Below are positions 45,206 through 57,658 of a DNA stretch of 64,000 nucleotides, piece after piece. Both the position numbers and the translations under genes were made by a program. Below the pieces are notes generated by a model. It saw only the letters and a list, made by a program, of their open reading frames with translations, was not told the DNA's origin and searched no databases. The first letter of the stretch is position 1. Each line of letters starts with the position of its first letter. Source of the stretch: Protonemura montana (taxonomy: Eukaryota; Arthropoda; Insecta; Plecoptera; Nemouridae); NCBI GenBank assembly GCA_947568835.1, contig OX387609.1:3972001-4036000 (forward strand), written 5' to 3'.

Positions 45206-45798
45206 CTGTGAAAGAAAGCGAGGATTAAATAATACCCTGTCCACCAACGCCAAACATAATTTATTGATATCAGATAACCTTTGTTATTTATCCACTGGGT
45301 CTCCGTTTATATTTATTAAATATGTACTATGCATAGTAGTTTCGGAACTTACTGGATTGGCGTATTGACCGTTACACTGCTTCTTTATTTAATTTCCGAC
45401 TTCTTCAACGACTACAAAATTGCAATTTGTAGCGATGTTAAATGAAAAACAATAATTTTCAACAATTCTCCATCCACTGCCATCAAGATTGTACAAAGAT
45501 TTCAAGAATATAAATTGGTTATTCGGTTTTGCTTTGTAGGATTTTTGACCCTGACGTTGACGAACCGTGTGGGCTTTCTGAAATTTATTCCTCGATGTGA
45601 AATTTTAGGATGCTTATGCAAGTGTGACATTTGTTCCAAAATCATTCGATCAAGTGATTTGTTTTACTATAATATACTATTATCTTCTTATTAATATTGT
45701 TATTGTTTAAACTCTATGAGTAACAAATTGAGTTGAAAAAAACATTTTTTCGGTTTCATAAATAGACCAGAGAAAAAAATAACCGTTTTTCGACGGTT

Positions 45799-45817
45799 GG
45801 GGGGGGGGGGGGGGGGG
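45799..45817. repeat. Run of 19 G
   Basis: Homopolymer in AT-rich DNA, next to a CCGCCGCCGG patch. Confidence 0.9.
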
Positions 45818-48108
45818 CTTCGCTCTGCCGCCGCCGGAGGAAAAAATAATAAACAAAAAATCAGACGCCGGCGGCACCGACGGGGGAAAGGTAACGACAT
45901 TACACGTTATTAGATAGGATTAATATAAAATTGTGCGTATAGTACATATTATATGCAAAAATAAAAAAAATATTTCGCAAAAGCCAGTAGGTCAGGACAG
46001 CTTAGCACTTCCTGAACTCCAAGTTCACATATGGGAGAAGAGAGTGACATTATTAGCGAAAGCAGAAAGCCTTGATCAGTGTATTGTTTCAGGAATGAAG
46101 CAATTGGAGCGAAGCGATGCCCCGTCAACCCTCAATGCCCCTAACTAAAAATAAAATTATCTAAATTGGTATTTATTTATGTTTATTAATTTTTGTATCA
46201 TGTAGATAAGCAATTCAATAGAGTTGAGCCCACAATTGCTTGACATAATGTCAGTATATTTTTATCATTGCCAAGGAGCTGTCAAACTCGATATATTATC
46301 CTTATATTTCGGTGCCAATTTGACGAATTCACAGGTAAGTGAAAACTGTCCAAATGTTTCCATGCCAGCCAGTTAAAGATGAAATTCAGCATGAAAGTCC
46401 CATCAAATCCCAGTAGAAATGTCACGTTGGGTTGTGCTCAGAAATCATATACAAATTAAAGCTATTTTCAGCCATTTTTGAACGATTTTCGAAATTATTT
46501 CACGTTCTGATTCCCATCTGCTGTGTGAATAGCCTGAAATTGCTGCCGAAACGAGTAATTCAAGTATTCGTTCGCCTTGCAGTGGTCAGAAACACCACGT
46601 TTTATAATTCATTTTTCGAGATTTTGAAAAGAATTTGACGTTGCGATCCCTATTGACATTTGAATAGCCTAGGTTTACTGCTGAATTGATCAATTCAAGA
46701 AATCGTTCACTTTGCTGTGGTTAAAAAATCAAATAAATGATTGCAACTGTCAAACTTTTTTCTGTTTCTAAAAAGATCAAACATTACGTAGGGTAAGCGA
46801 CGATTCGATTGGCATATTTCTTTAAAATTCGTTTTTATGGATACAATACGAAAATCAATTCAACAATCAAATCAATCAATCAATCACAACAATTCGAAAG
46901 TGCAATTACAAAAATACAGACATACAGATAGACTCCATTTCAGTTTTAAATATTAACCTTTACATATAAAAACATTAAATTTGCGATTGAAAATTTAAAG
47001 CTAAAACACGACTTAAATGTGTTCTACAAAATTGAACTCGAAAGCTACCTTGGTTTATTCAGTTGTACTATATTATCTAGCCGCAGAATTGACATATTTT
47101 AGTAATATCTCCAATTCGATCACAAACATTGTGTAACTCTAAAATACTGAAACCCATCAGCTAGTTGTACCTACTCTAATTTAACAGAGTCAAGACGCCG
47201 ACAGAATTGTGTAATAGTTCTTTAAAAAACAGAACAACATCAGCACAAAGTCCATCAGCCAAAGTCCTAAGTCCATCAGCCAAAGTCCTAAGTCCAAATT
47301 AAAGTCCAGCAGAATTTGGGACTTTTCAGGTCTTGGCTGGACAAAAGAGCTGAATTTTGCACGAGATTTTCAGGACACCTCCCGGAATGACTGCACACAA
47401 TTTTATAAAAATTAATCCAATGCGTCGTTATTTTTTACTTATATTCAGGGAAGGTTTTCATAAAAACAAAAAAATATTGGTGAAAAGGGTTGTAGAAAGC
47501 ATTGATACGAAAAAATAGGTCAACAATAGAAATGATGTTTGGTTGATTTCTGACGAATGACGGTTTTTTGGTCGGTTGATTTGACATGGAATGACCCTAT
47601 TGTTAAAATTAAAATACAGAATATGAAATACATTTCAGTTGTACTCAGATGAATCTTAATTTGTAGCGGTTTTTCACGAGCTACATCGTTTTAATGTTTG
47701 AATCAGAACATGTTCTTAAAATCAATCTTCTTTGCTGCATTCAGTGTTGCTAAAGAAATTCACCGGTAATTTTTAACGATTTTCTGAAGTAGGTACATGA
47801 AAGACGAAAGTCTAGTTTGATAAAGTTTGCTACACATGCAAGAGAAATACCGTAACAATTTATTTAAAAGCTTCTATGTTGTAATCGAAGTGAATGTTGT
47901 TTAAGCCCTTTGGTAGAACTCGTATGAAATCGGGCAAACAATGAAATTGAATATAATTGTTGAAATGTGGTCTGTCATAAGAAGAATCGAGAGAAATTAA
48001 ATATATTTTAATATCTGACAAACTTATCAATCTCCTTGAGATATTAAAGACTTGAACAAAATGTACTTCACGATTCATTTAATGCTTCTCAATTTATTTG
48101 TTTATAAA
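45818..48108. other. AT-rich intergenic DNA
   Basis: An ORF at 45933-46148 is somewhat GC-richer and begins in repeat-like sequence, but has no known motif. A 24-bp direct duplication (AAGTCCATCAGCCAAAGTCC) lies at about 47247-47293. No gene is supported. Confidence 0.4.
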
Positions 48109-48131
48109 TTTTTTTTTTTTTTTTTTTTTTT
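48109..48131. repeat. Poly(T) run
   Basis: 23 T; perhaps the tail of a minus-strand retroelement, but no body was recognised. Confidence 0.8.
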
Positions 48132-49330
48132 ACAATTTAAGACATATAATTAAGAAGATAATAAAGTCCTTCAGTATGTAGAAAATTTATTTTTAGTAAA
48201 AAATGTCGAGGTCTTCATAAAATATCAATCAGTTTCCAGAAATAGTTTCCAGAAAAATGCAGACAGTAGGCGATTACACAAACATAGCTCCCCTCAGAAA
48301 ATCAATTTTTTAAGTAATAGTGATTTTATTTTTGTTAACTTTTTGCAAACACTTGTTTATTTAAGACCTTGTTAAATAAGTATCCAAACGATTTTCAACA
48401 ACAACTTGGTCGAATTTTCTGGTTTAAAAAAAATACACCATGAAACCTACCGGAATTCATACGCATGGTCTTTTAAATCGATATCATATTAGTGAACATT
48501 TCGATGTCTTCTTTTATAACAAAACACAGATTAATCGCAAAATATATCTTTTGGCTTGTTTTGACTTATTGCATTCCCCTTCACTATGAGGCATTTATTT
48601 TCAAAACAAAGAAAAAAAAACGACTTGAACATTTTAACTGGTAAAGGGGTAAACTGGGTGATTGGGCATCAATTTGTGAGAGGGCATAGTTTTACTTATA
48701 ATATAATATATTCTTGTAAGGAAACATCTAGCGTATGCCAGATGCAATTCTGACAGCAAAAATATTTTGTAAAAAACAACAAAAGCAGAAAAGGCCTCAG
48801 TAACACGCCTCAGTAATTGTCTGGATGAAATTCTTAGATACTCATGTATAAGAGTGGATAGTGCATGTCGCTTTGATAGGAACAGATGCATGTAGTTGCT
48901 TTGCTCTTGGCACATATGGAAGAGGCTTACGAATGACTTGCATATTGAAGATTGACAAAAATAATCATGTTTGCAGATTAATTCCCGAATTTCCAGTCTC
49001 AAACGAATATTAACTATCTTCTAGCTTTGTGCAAACTGGTGCAATAGGTTTATGAAACTCTTTCCTATTTCTAAATTCTAATGACATAAACAGTGATAAC
49101 CGACCGATAAAGCAAAGTGATTCATCATTGGTATCAGTAAAATTTATTGTGATTTTTAAGATTAGAATCCGTCTTAAAAAATTCTTGCCATTCGCAAGAA
49201 ATGGCAAGAAATTGTTATTATTTCCCCTTTATTGTTAGTTTTTTTTTTTGAACGGAAAGAACCTGACATCTACAGTTGTGGCCAAGCGACTTCTTCAACA
49301 GAGGAAGCGATTTGCAATGAGAGGCAGTAG
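48132..49330. other. AT-rich intergenic DNA
   Basis: No supported gene. An acceptor-like CTTCTTCAACAG at 49290-49301 precedes the exon-like island below. Confidence 0.4.
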
Positions 49331-49542
49331 CTTCGGCAAGTGAAAATCATAATTCACAACAGTGATTATGAAAATGATAGCATCGGAAGCTTTGCCAGCA
49401 TCAAAATCACCGCTAGCGACGATAGAAGAGCCAACTGCACCTACATTCACAGGCATTTAAGTGACTTCAGTGACTTCGGTGAATTAAGCGACTTCAGCAT
49501 ACTCAACGACAGTAACAACGTGAAAAGTCAGTTATACCCAAA
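49331..49542 (+). other. Exon-like island ending at a perfect donor
   Basis: An open frame without ATG (reading KIIIHNSDYENDSIG, later HLSDFSDFGELSDFS) runs to AAA|GTAAGT at 49543. GC content is higher than in the flanks. Spliced to the acceptor at 50270 the frame would end after six residues (FKRFKC-stop). This could be a terminal coding part, an lncRNA exon or chance; no homology is recognised. Confidence 0.25.
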
Positions 49543-50270
49543 GTAAGTTCATGACATTATATCAATTATGATAAGTGTGTGACCCTTATTCACTAACTTT
49601 TCTCGTGGCCAATGTCCGGCTATGGGAGTCCAATTGCGAGAAATGGAAATCTCGCCTAAAATTGGTATTTGCTATCTAGTAACGCGATCCAAAGCCGCGA
49701 ATTGGAATTACAACCGGGACTTTCGCTTTCTGAGTCGACAGACCCCGTATATGAACTAAGTTGGGTTAAAGGTTGACAAACAATCATCTTCAAAGAACCA
49801 AATCCTTTTCAAAATATCCCTTCTAAGTTTTAATTCAGTATATATTGTGAGATGTGTTGTGTTACGCGTTTTATAAAGGTCGTGCGATTATGTTTCCGAG
49901 AAAAAACATGCGTAATAATTAAGTGTAACAAAGATTATTAGAATGTTAAAATATTGTAGTGACGGTGATGCCCAAAGTATTGGCATAGAACAAGGTTATT
50001 ACTCTATTCCACTAAAAATGAAATGAAACAGATTTGTATTTATTGTAGCTAATTGCCGTTTGAATATTAAAATTATTTATGGATAGGAAATAATGTATGA
50101 TTATGGTAATTTACAACGTAAGTGTCAATTATAAAAGGTTAATGAGTTTAAGGAATGAATTTAATTAATTTACAATTAAATAGGAGTATTCTTCTGATTT
50201 TCAGGAACATTTTAAATGATTTTAAAGCCTTGCATCTTGAATTGTAATCAATATTTAACGTTTATTTTAG

Positions 50271-50312
50271 GTTCAAACGTTTCAAATGTTAACCAGGAGG
50301 AATTGACAAGAA
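50271..50312 (+). other. 42-nt exon-like segment
   Basis: Preceded by the acceptor TTTATTTTAG and ended by AGAA|GTAAGT, the same donor form as at 49543. Its three-nucleotide-multiple length and flanking consensus sites suggest a real mini-exon, perhaps of a non-coding transcript. Confidence 0.25.
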
Positions 50313-52628
50313 GTAAGTCCACTGAATCAGCTATATTTAAAAATATTTAATATATTCGCTCGGACCTAAGTGCTCAAATACTTCAGAAAATGACTGTGAC
50401 CTCAGGAAGGCTTTTGGTAGCTTTTCTGATAGCCTTTTATCTCATTACGAAACTAATTATATTAAAAAAGAACGGTCTCACCACGGAATAAGTGGTATTG
50501 CAAATAACTGACTCAAATCTTACCAAAAAAAAAAAAAAAATCAATTGTATTTGCTTACAAAAGCCATTTGATAATATCAACATTTCCAGCTATGGGTAAT
50601 TAGATCTTTTCGTCGAAAAAAATGTAAACAGCTCAACTAGTTCTGTTATGAGTGTAATAATTTACAACGCCTCATAATGTTTCTCTGTTCTTGACCATCA
50701 TTATTACGTTATATGTTCACCAGGATACTCAAATGACAAAAAAATCAATCAAAGCTACCATCTACTATAAATAATTAATTTTTTTGTTAAACTTGTTTAA
50801 CTTGTTAAATTTCTAAAGGTAGAAATGTCAGTGTATGCAAACATTGCAGTAATAGTAAGCCTGGTAATTTGCAGTGATTATGAAGATGCCAGCTTTTAAA
50901 ATGCTCTAGCTAAGATGGCGACTGCAGCTAAGAAATCAACGCGTGCGACGTAAAGAGTAACTTCACTGTAAAAGAAAGCGAATCGGACAGAAAGCTAAAA
51001 GTAAGCCTTTTTGCTTTTAAACTTTTATGTAACTCCTCGCTGTTACTAAAAGTAAACGATATTTTCAACAAAAACATTTCGCACTTGAAAAATAACTAGA
51101 ACAATCATGTTATAACTATATTATTGAAAATATATTTATCATTATTATTATCATTCTTTTTTTATCTTACAAATTATTATTATTATATGATATGTATTAT
51201 TATTAGTATTATCATCTTAATATATTTAAGTAGTATTTGTTTTGTATTGCCCACGCACAAGTTACTAGCCTATGTAGGATCACTTCAATTGTATTCCTTC
51301 TTTATGTAAATGCAACCTTAATGTATTTGAATAAAAATAAAAAATACGAAGAACAATTTAAAGATGGATACGAAGTGAACTGGTGCAATGAAAGAACTTG
51401 AAATCGTACAAAACTGCTGAATTAGGAATACAAATTTCAAAAATCGGTGTTAACTTTTCGCCATCAGTTTTTTTTAGGTCAGAACAAGCTTAATTACAAG
51501 AATAATGTATAACAATAATTAATGAGAGACTTATTAGTGGCATGGAAATTTCTGGAGAGACAACAGGAAAAGCAATTGGCTACAGAATTTTTAGTAAGAT
51601 TATTACCAAAAAAAAAACATATTTTGCACAATTTAAAAACTAATTAAATCCTAAACACATGACAAAACATAATTAAATGTTGCAAATATGTTAGCGACAT
51701 TGATATGGTACAGATCAGCAAGATTTTAAATTCTAAAGTTTTTCACATTTTTGAAGTGAATGAATGAATAGTGGGGTTTATAGGCTAGAGCGGCGTTTAT
51801 TTGGACAGCGAATACAACGAGTTGTAAGATGATCAAGAAAATTACAATCTTATTGATGGAAAAACGTCCAGCCAGTAGAAAATTACGACAAAACCAATAT
51901 ATTTTTCAACTACCAGACAAATTTAATTTTCCAATAACTGACTCATAGAAAATAATCAATTGATCTACAGCTTGAACCTGTTGGGTATTGGACTGGGTCT
52001 TAAACAAAAATGATTCAAGAACACACCCTTTAAATTCATCCCTTGTAAGGAAATCAGAAAAGTAAAAATTAATTATTTGTGTTTTGGAATTTTGTAAGCA
52101 TAAAGTTGCTAAAAAAATATTTAAGACAAATTTATAATAATAATTGCTAGTTTGAAAAAAGCTATTTTCTATTTGTTTCCTTTTTGATTTATACATATTT
52201 ACCTAAAAATGATAATTTTTTAGATTATCATTTTAGATTAGAAGCGGCATATAGACGAGAAGTGTTTGAATTTCTGTATGTTTACTGTGAGGTTAAAATG
52301 CGGAGATGCCTGAGCCATTTAGAAACATTTCCCGCATTAATTTCTGTTGATTGGGTCATAATTTAGAAGACCACCTTCTGACAACCGTTTGAAACGGTTT
52401 TACAGCACTGTGCTCTAAATTCATAAATTATTTGTTTATTATTTGTCAGTAATTCACTGAGATTCTTCTACGATAGTCTTTTACTTTACCAACTTCAAAA
52501 ACAACAAACAATATTAATGCTTAGAAGGTTCGGTGGTAGATTACAATGGGAAGTAACAAGTTAACTTTATATTAAATTTATCTTAACTTTAACTTTATCA
52601 GGAAACTGTCAGGTCTGCTTTCACTTTT
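50313..52628. other. AT-rich intergenic DNA
   Basis: At about 50914 a short ATG frame (AAGATGGCG..., 12 codons) precedes a donor-like AAAA|GTAAGC near 51000. It could be a first exon but cannot be supported further. Confidence 0.3.
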
Positions 52629-52765
52629 GATAAAGTAACAGGTACAAGTTACGAAACGTTGGGAAATTTAGTTGTTCGTCACTTAGTATTCAAAATCCAG
52701 TTTAAATAGTTTTGTCAAAACTAGTGCTAAGGTAACATCAAGTAGACATGAGTCTAAAATTCTAT
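52629..52765 (+). mobile_element. Hammerhead-like / Penelope-like repeat, copy d
   Basis: This copy is closest to a hammerhead core: TTGATAA (5 of 7 match to CTGATGA), A, stem GTAAC/GTTAC with loop AGGTACAA, then GAAACGTTGGG. The family tail follows, with TTAGTATTCAAAATCCAG and the CATGAGTCTAAAA end. Confidence 0.6.
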
Positions 52766-53097
52766 TTATTTCTTCTATAATGTTTGGCGGTCTCTAGCAA
52801 GTTTTCGCGGCATTTTGGGAAGATAGTGATTTTATTCTGGAAAGCCAGAAGTTTCTCCTTTGTGTTACAAAATCTCCTGAATGCAACCCGCAGAGCAAAC
52901 CCGGCTCATCCACTACTCAGAAAATCACGGATTAACATCGAATATTGAAACTGTTTATAATTATAACTGGAATCTTGCTCGATTTCTTGTAAATGTTGTC
53001 TCACTTTTATTGTCAGAGATAAAAAGGTCTATGACCTCACAACTTGTGACAGTTGAAGATATTTAATTCTTGTTAAATGCAAATGACACAAAACTCT

Positions 53098-53300
53098 AAT
53101 AAAGAATTGGAAAGGAAGCTAGGACTGGAAAAATGTGCAATCGACCGGGATACGAACCCGAGACCTTCCAATTGCTGGTCGGATACTCTAAAATTGAGCT
53201 ATCTGGGCACACTTATTCCAGTTATTTGCGGAGCGGGGATTCGCTTGCTGGTTTCAGCTCCTTAATGGAAAGACTAGAAAAACCGAAAACCCTGCAAAGA
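53098..53300 (-). mobile_element. tRNA-derived SINE, family 1
   Basis: Same structure as 551-743 with a degraded A box (TAGCTCAATTTTAGAG) and B box GGGTTCGTATCCC on the minus strand. AAAGAATT on both sides is a probable target duplication. Confidence 0.7.
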
Positions 53301-53559
53301 AAGAATTTTCTTGGAATCTTGGTTCAAAGTAAATTTTCCTACGAAACAAACGTTGCCGTCAGCGCTTGATTTTTGAAGATTCAGTAATTATTCTCTAGAA
53401 ACTTCAAAAACGTCAAAAAAATCTGACAGAAGTATGACATGCGTTCAAATTGGATGAAATATAATATAAGCTCACGGAAGAGTCAAATATTATCTGACAG
53501 AAGACTATAAAATAAGTCATCTCTGATTCTACACATGTATCAAGCAAAGTTCTGCTAGT

Positions 53560-53935
53560 CTAGCTTCCTTTTCAAAGTTCTGGATGTTTTTCTAGTCAGC
53601 CTTCTGGACATTTACATATCAAGCAATGTGGAGAAAGGTATAAGTGACCACGAACTTATTAATCTATGTGTCACTCTTTCTATAAATCTCAAAACAACTA
53701 ACCAGAGGAAGACTGTTTGGTCTTACGCTAAAGCAGATAAGCCACAAATTACCTCATTTCTCGTAGATGCTTCGACACGTGGAGCAGCCAATCGGGGAAC
53801 ATTGAAAATTACTGGACCAGCTTCGAAGATCTACTCGAAACTGCAAGATTCAAGTTTTCCCACAATGATTACTCGCAAAAAATCCAGACCCTTTGTATTA
53901 CAACTCAAATAGAATAGGTACAAGACAGGGTTAGG
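53560..53935 (+). pseudogene. LINE endonuclease-domain remnant (frameshifted)
   Basis: The + frame reads VLDVFLVSLLDIYISSNVEK, then GISDHELI. The 'SDH' motif after a 'tlLDlflt' strand is the C-terminal signature of the APE-type endonuclease of non-LTR retrotransposons. TTNQRKTVWSYAKAD follows (usual 'kr.vy.y.kad'). The frame then shifts: another frame gives NIENYWTSFEDLLETARFKF, the usual linker that follows. The frameshift and missing reverse transcriptase make it a dead fragment. Confidence 0.65.
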
Positions 53936-54522
53936 TTGGGTTATTTATAATTTCTTAAAGAAATAATATAATCGAGTAATTTCTCCTTTCTTGATCTGAT
54001 ATGTGATACAGTGGTTGAAATAGGTTATGTGCTAGCGACACAGGAGGGATACATACTACCTGAAGGGATAGAGATTTTGCAAATTTTGGACAAGTTGTTT
54101 TTAAGAGAAACATTGCCAGTTCATCTTCACTTTTACAATTACCATATTTTTGGTTACCGGTCTCGTTTCAGCCCTGTAACTTTTTTGGATGTGACATGCT
54201 AATCAAATTTGTTTTGACCTTAACTTTTGGTCATCCCTTTAGCACTTTAGCTTTTCGCTAAAGCTATAAAAAAAAATTCAATATCTGCTACAAGTACACG
54301 ATATCTGAACTGTTGCTGCACTCTAGCAGCAAATTCAAATACCTACAGAATTGCCTGTCATTCCGAAATTTATTGCCAGGTGTCTCTGCCCAATAGATTA
54401 GCAACATTATGCAGTGTTAGCAAATCAGCGTTTAGTTTGAATTTCTAGTTTTCCAGTTCAAGTAACTCACGTCTACAAAGAAGTTGCGTTGAATTGGGTG
54501 AAGTTGGCAGCTTTATATATCG
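53936..54522. other. AT-rich intergenic DNA
   Basis: No supported gene. Confidence 0.4.
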
Positions 54523-54680
54523 TGTTCTTTGGAAAACTTCATCTGAAATATGTGTTTTAAATTTAAATTTATCCAAATTTGAGGTAAGTATGAAACATTT
54601 GACAAAGTGTGTCTGTCCACCATGTTTTATTGCAGCTGTCAATCGGAAATTTAAGAAAAAAAATATTTTTTTAATTTGAA
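54523..54680 (+). repeat. Dispersed repeat, empty-site copy of 30178-30420
   Basis: Shares TTCTTTGGAAAACTTCATCT and a GTAAGTATGAAACATTT block with the 30.2-kb copy but lacks the SINE. GTAAGT to TTATTGCAG would be a 52-nt intron, and the frame LWKTSSEI is shared (LWKTSSEM at 30.2 kb). The block may be a decayed duplicated exon. Confidence 0.45.
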
Positions 54681-57508
54681 CTATAATTTAAAAAAAAAAA
54701 GTTTATTTCAGAGTTCAGTTTTATTTCTTCTGATAATTTTTCCTCTGACAGTTAGTAAATTATTTACCATTTTTTACCATACAATTGCAAATGTAAAATC
54801 ATAATTATTAAATTTAAATTACATATTTAACTCATACACAATACATTAAGACAGATAATTATGAAAACGGTTATAAAATTATTTTTATGTTCTAAAAAAA
54901 ATCGCTTGTGTGGGGAAATACTTAGGCCGACAGCAGAATTGAAAAAAAAAGTCTGCTATTTTATTGTATACGCGTAAAAATGCTTATAAAACATGATTTA
55001 GAAACAAATAATAATACAATTATTTACTTGTAGGGGAAGGTGGTACATTTCTGCCACCTGGCTGGAAAGAAAATTTTCAAAAAATTACGTTGTTTTTTTG
55101 TTGATCTAAGCTACATTCTTGTACAGATTTCAAGCGGTGTTTGTATTGAAGAATTTGGAGATATTCCGTCATGCCAAATATAAGCTGCTATGTGGGTTGG
55201 TACATGGCAAGTCAAGTGATATATTGTGGGTCACTTCAGATATTTCAGCCACAAATGCTGGCATAATTCTAGAAAAAACATATGTTGTTCTAATTACTGT
55301 AATGCATGTCCAATAAAAATTTCCCTTCATTTACAGCTACTGTGAATGAGGAAACTCGAAAAAACTAAATCCGATCCACTATGTGCCACCTTCCCTTACG
55401 CTTTTTTTCATTATCCTTTGAATATATTTATTTAAATGGTAGAATTTAAATGGAAACTGGATTATCAGATATCCTCGTCTCAAAAGAAATGCAAGAGTTG
55501 ATTTTATTTGCCACACTTTTTAAAACTAAATGCTTTCAGACACCTTACTGCCATCAGATAGGTAACATGCTACAAATTGAATTTTACTTTGGGCACTAAT
55601 TACGCTTGGAAAAGTGTGCCAAGGCTTTGAGTTAGCAGATTATTTTAGTTGGTGCAGTTTTCTTTTATTTGAACAATTCACGGTCTACGTGAACATTTTC
55701 TGGGAATTCAAACCTGATTACGAAGACGCAATCAGAGTCAAACAAAACAGCACCAAAAGTTGAGAAAATAAAAACTGAATGAAAAAATTGGATCGATTTT
55801 GTTGTTGGATAACACGCTGAAAATTAAGGATTAAACATGAACACCCATCTGATTAAAGACGTATGAGATTAGATTGATTGTGGAATAAAACCGGTTGAAA
55901 ATTAGACAACCTACAGATCCAGATCAAGACCTAGAGGAGATCCTTCATCTTAAGATGGAGAAACTAATCTCGAATAGCCTGGACAGCGGTTTCCCTGAAA
56001 TTATCTGGAATAGCCTGGAATTCTAACTTGGAATTTTCTCATTAGAGCCTGTGCTATTTCAAGTGTTATAATTAGTGGTTTTTGTGGTTTCCATTCCATT
56101 AAAGAGAATTCGGTTAAATAAAGTAAAAATCCAGTAGTGTTTTTTTTATGTTGTTACGCCTAGCCGTGGTAGAACGCCAGCGATATCTTCGTAATTAACA
56201 GTTGAATTGCACGGAAAATAAGATTGAAAACAATGTTATCAAAGAAATTTCAGCCAGCCGAAAAAAAACTGTAATTGAAGTCGAAAAAGTGTGTGCTATT
56301 GACGGCAATTAGAAAATTAAATCAATTGTTCTGTGATCTAGCGATAATACATTGTTTTAATGAAAAATAATATTGAAATATGCTTGATATAAACGAAAGT
56401 TCTTTATAATTGCTCAATGAATAGCAAGGCTTAGTTGTAGCTCTATCAATTTGACACATTTACAGTTATTCTTCCCAAAGTTAAATGTTTAATTTAAGAT
56501 AAGCTTAACACACTTTGCATTTGTGCACAAAAACAAATCCATAACTGTTCAAAAAATTTCTATGTAAACTATCTCAAAAGTATTCAAACTTAAAAAAAGT
56601 TTCTATAAAATTGTTGCGACCCTACTACTACAGCTACGGAATGGATTTCATGATTTCATAGATCATCATATATATCATGAGACAAGAAAACGTTTCCACC
56701 TTGCAGGATTTTACTGTCTGCCACGGCTCTGACAGAAGTCTGTGTGAAGCGATATGATAAAACCAATTTAAAATGTTTTGCAAAAAGCGTCGATATGCTA
56801 GCATTAATCTTAAAATAATTGATACAATGTGAAATGTATATGTTTAAAGATACTTAATTCAGGCTGGAGACTATGAGACAAGGTATATGACAAGACTATG
56901 TGCATGCCGCCGAGGAACTCATTTAAATTGAAATGAAATAATACGTTTATTACCTGCTTATAGTTAAGTTTAGTTTGTCCATTGTTAATTTGTTTCCCAA
57001 ATACATCAGGAATGCACAGCAAAATGATCACGACTTTTTTTTCTTTATTTGCATTTTGAATTTACTGTGTATCATAAAATGAACATTTCTAACAAGTAAC
57101 AACGAAATACGTCAAAACTTTGATGTACGTAGTGGACTAATATACGTTGTTCATAACAGAAACATCGTTCAATAATTTTATAACGCGAGGAAAATGAAAC
57201 AACTGGTTCAAACTTTATGGTGAAAATCTATGCTTTAAATCGAAGCACCTTTTTTTCAATTTTCTAGAACAACAGATGACATGAAAATACTCTCTTACTG
57301 ATAATTCCATAACACAAGCACGAGATCGTTGCCATTTGCTTCAATTGTGTTTAAATGGGAGGAAGACGCAAACAACCGTCAGTTCTGATGGAAAACGCAA
57401 GTTTTGAGCGTCGCACTAAACTTTGGGACAGATTCAAATATGAAATTAAAAGTTATATAATTTAAAAGTTAATGTAAAGATATCAAGGTGTACTCTCAGT
57501 GTCTATAA
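54681..57508. other. AT-rich intergenic DNA
   Basis: No supported gene or clear repeat. Confidence 0.4.
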
Positions 57509-57658
57509 AGTTCCAGGGCTATCAGTTCCAGGGCTATCAGTTCCAGGGCGAACAGTTCCAGGGCGAATAGTTCCAGGACGAACAGTTCCATGGCGAACAG
57601 TTCCAGGACGAATAGTTCCAGGACGAATAGTTCCAGGGCGAACAGTTCCAGGGCAATA
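57509..57658. repeat. 15-bp minisatellite, 10 copies
   Basis: Unit AGTTCCAGGGCGAAC with point variants (GGACG, GCTAT, ATGG). Divisible by three, so it yields repetitive ORFs: ALELF-type on minus, NSSRT-type on plus. Confidence 0.9.

Noticed and set aside
45933-46148. 71-aa ORF of slightly raised GC
   Set aside because: It starts in A-rich repeat-like sequence and has no recognisable domain or splice support.
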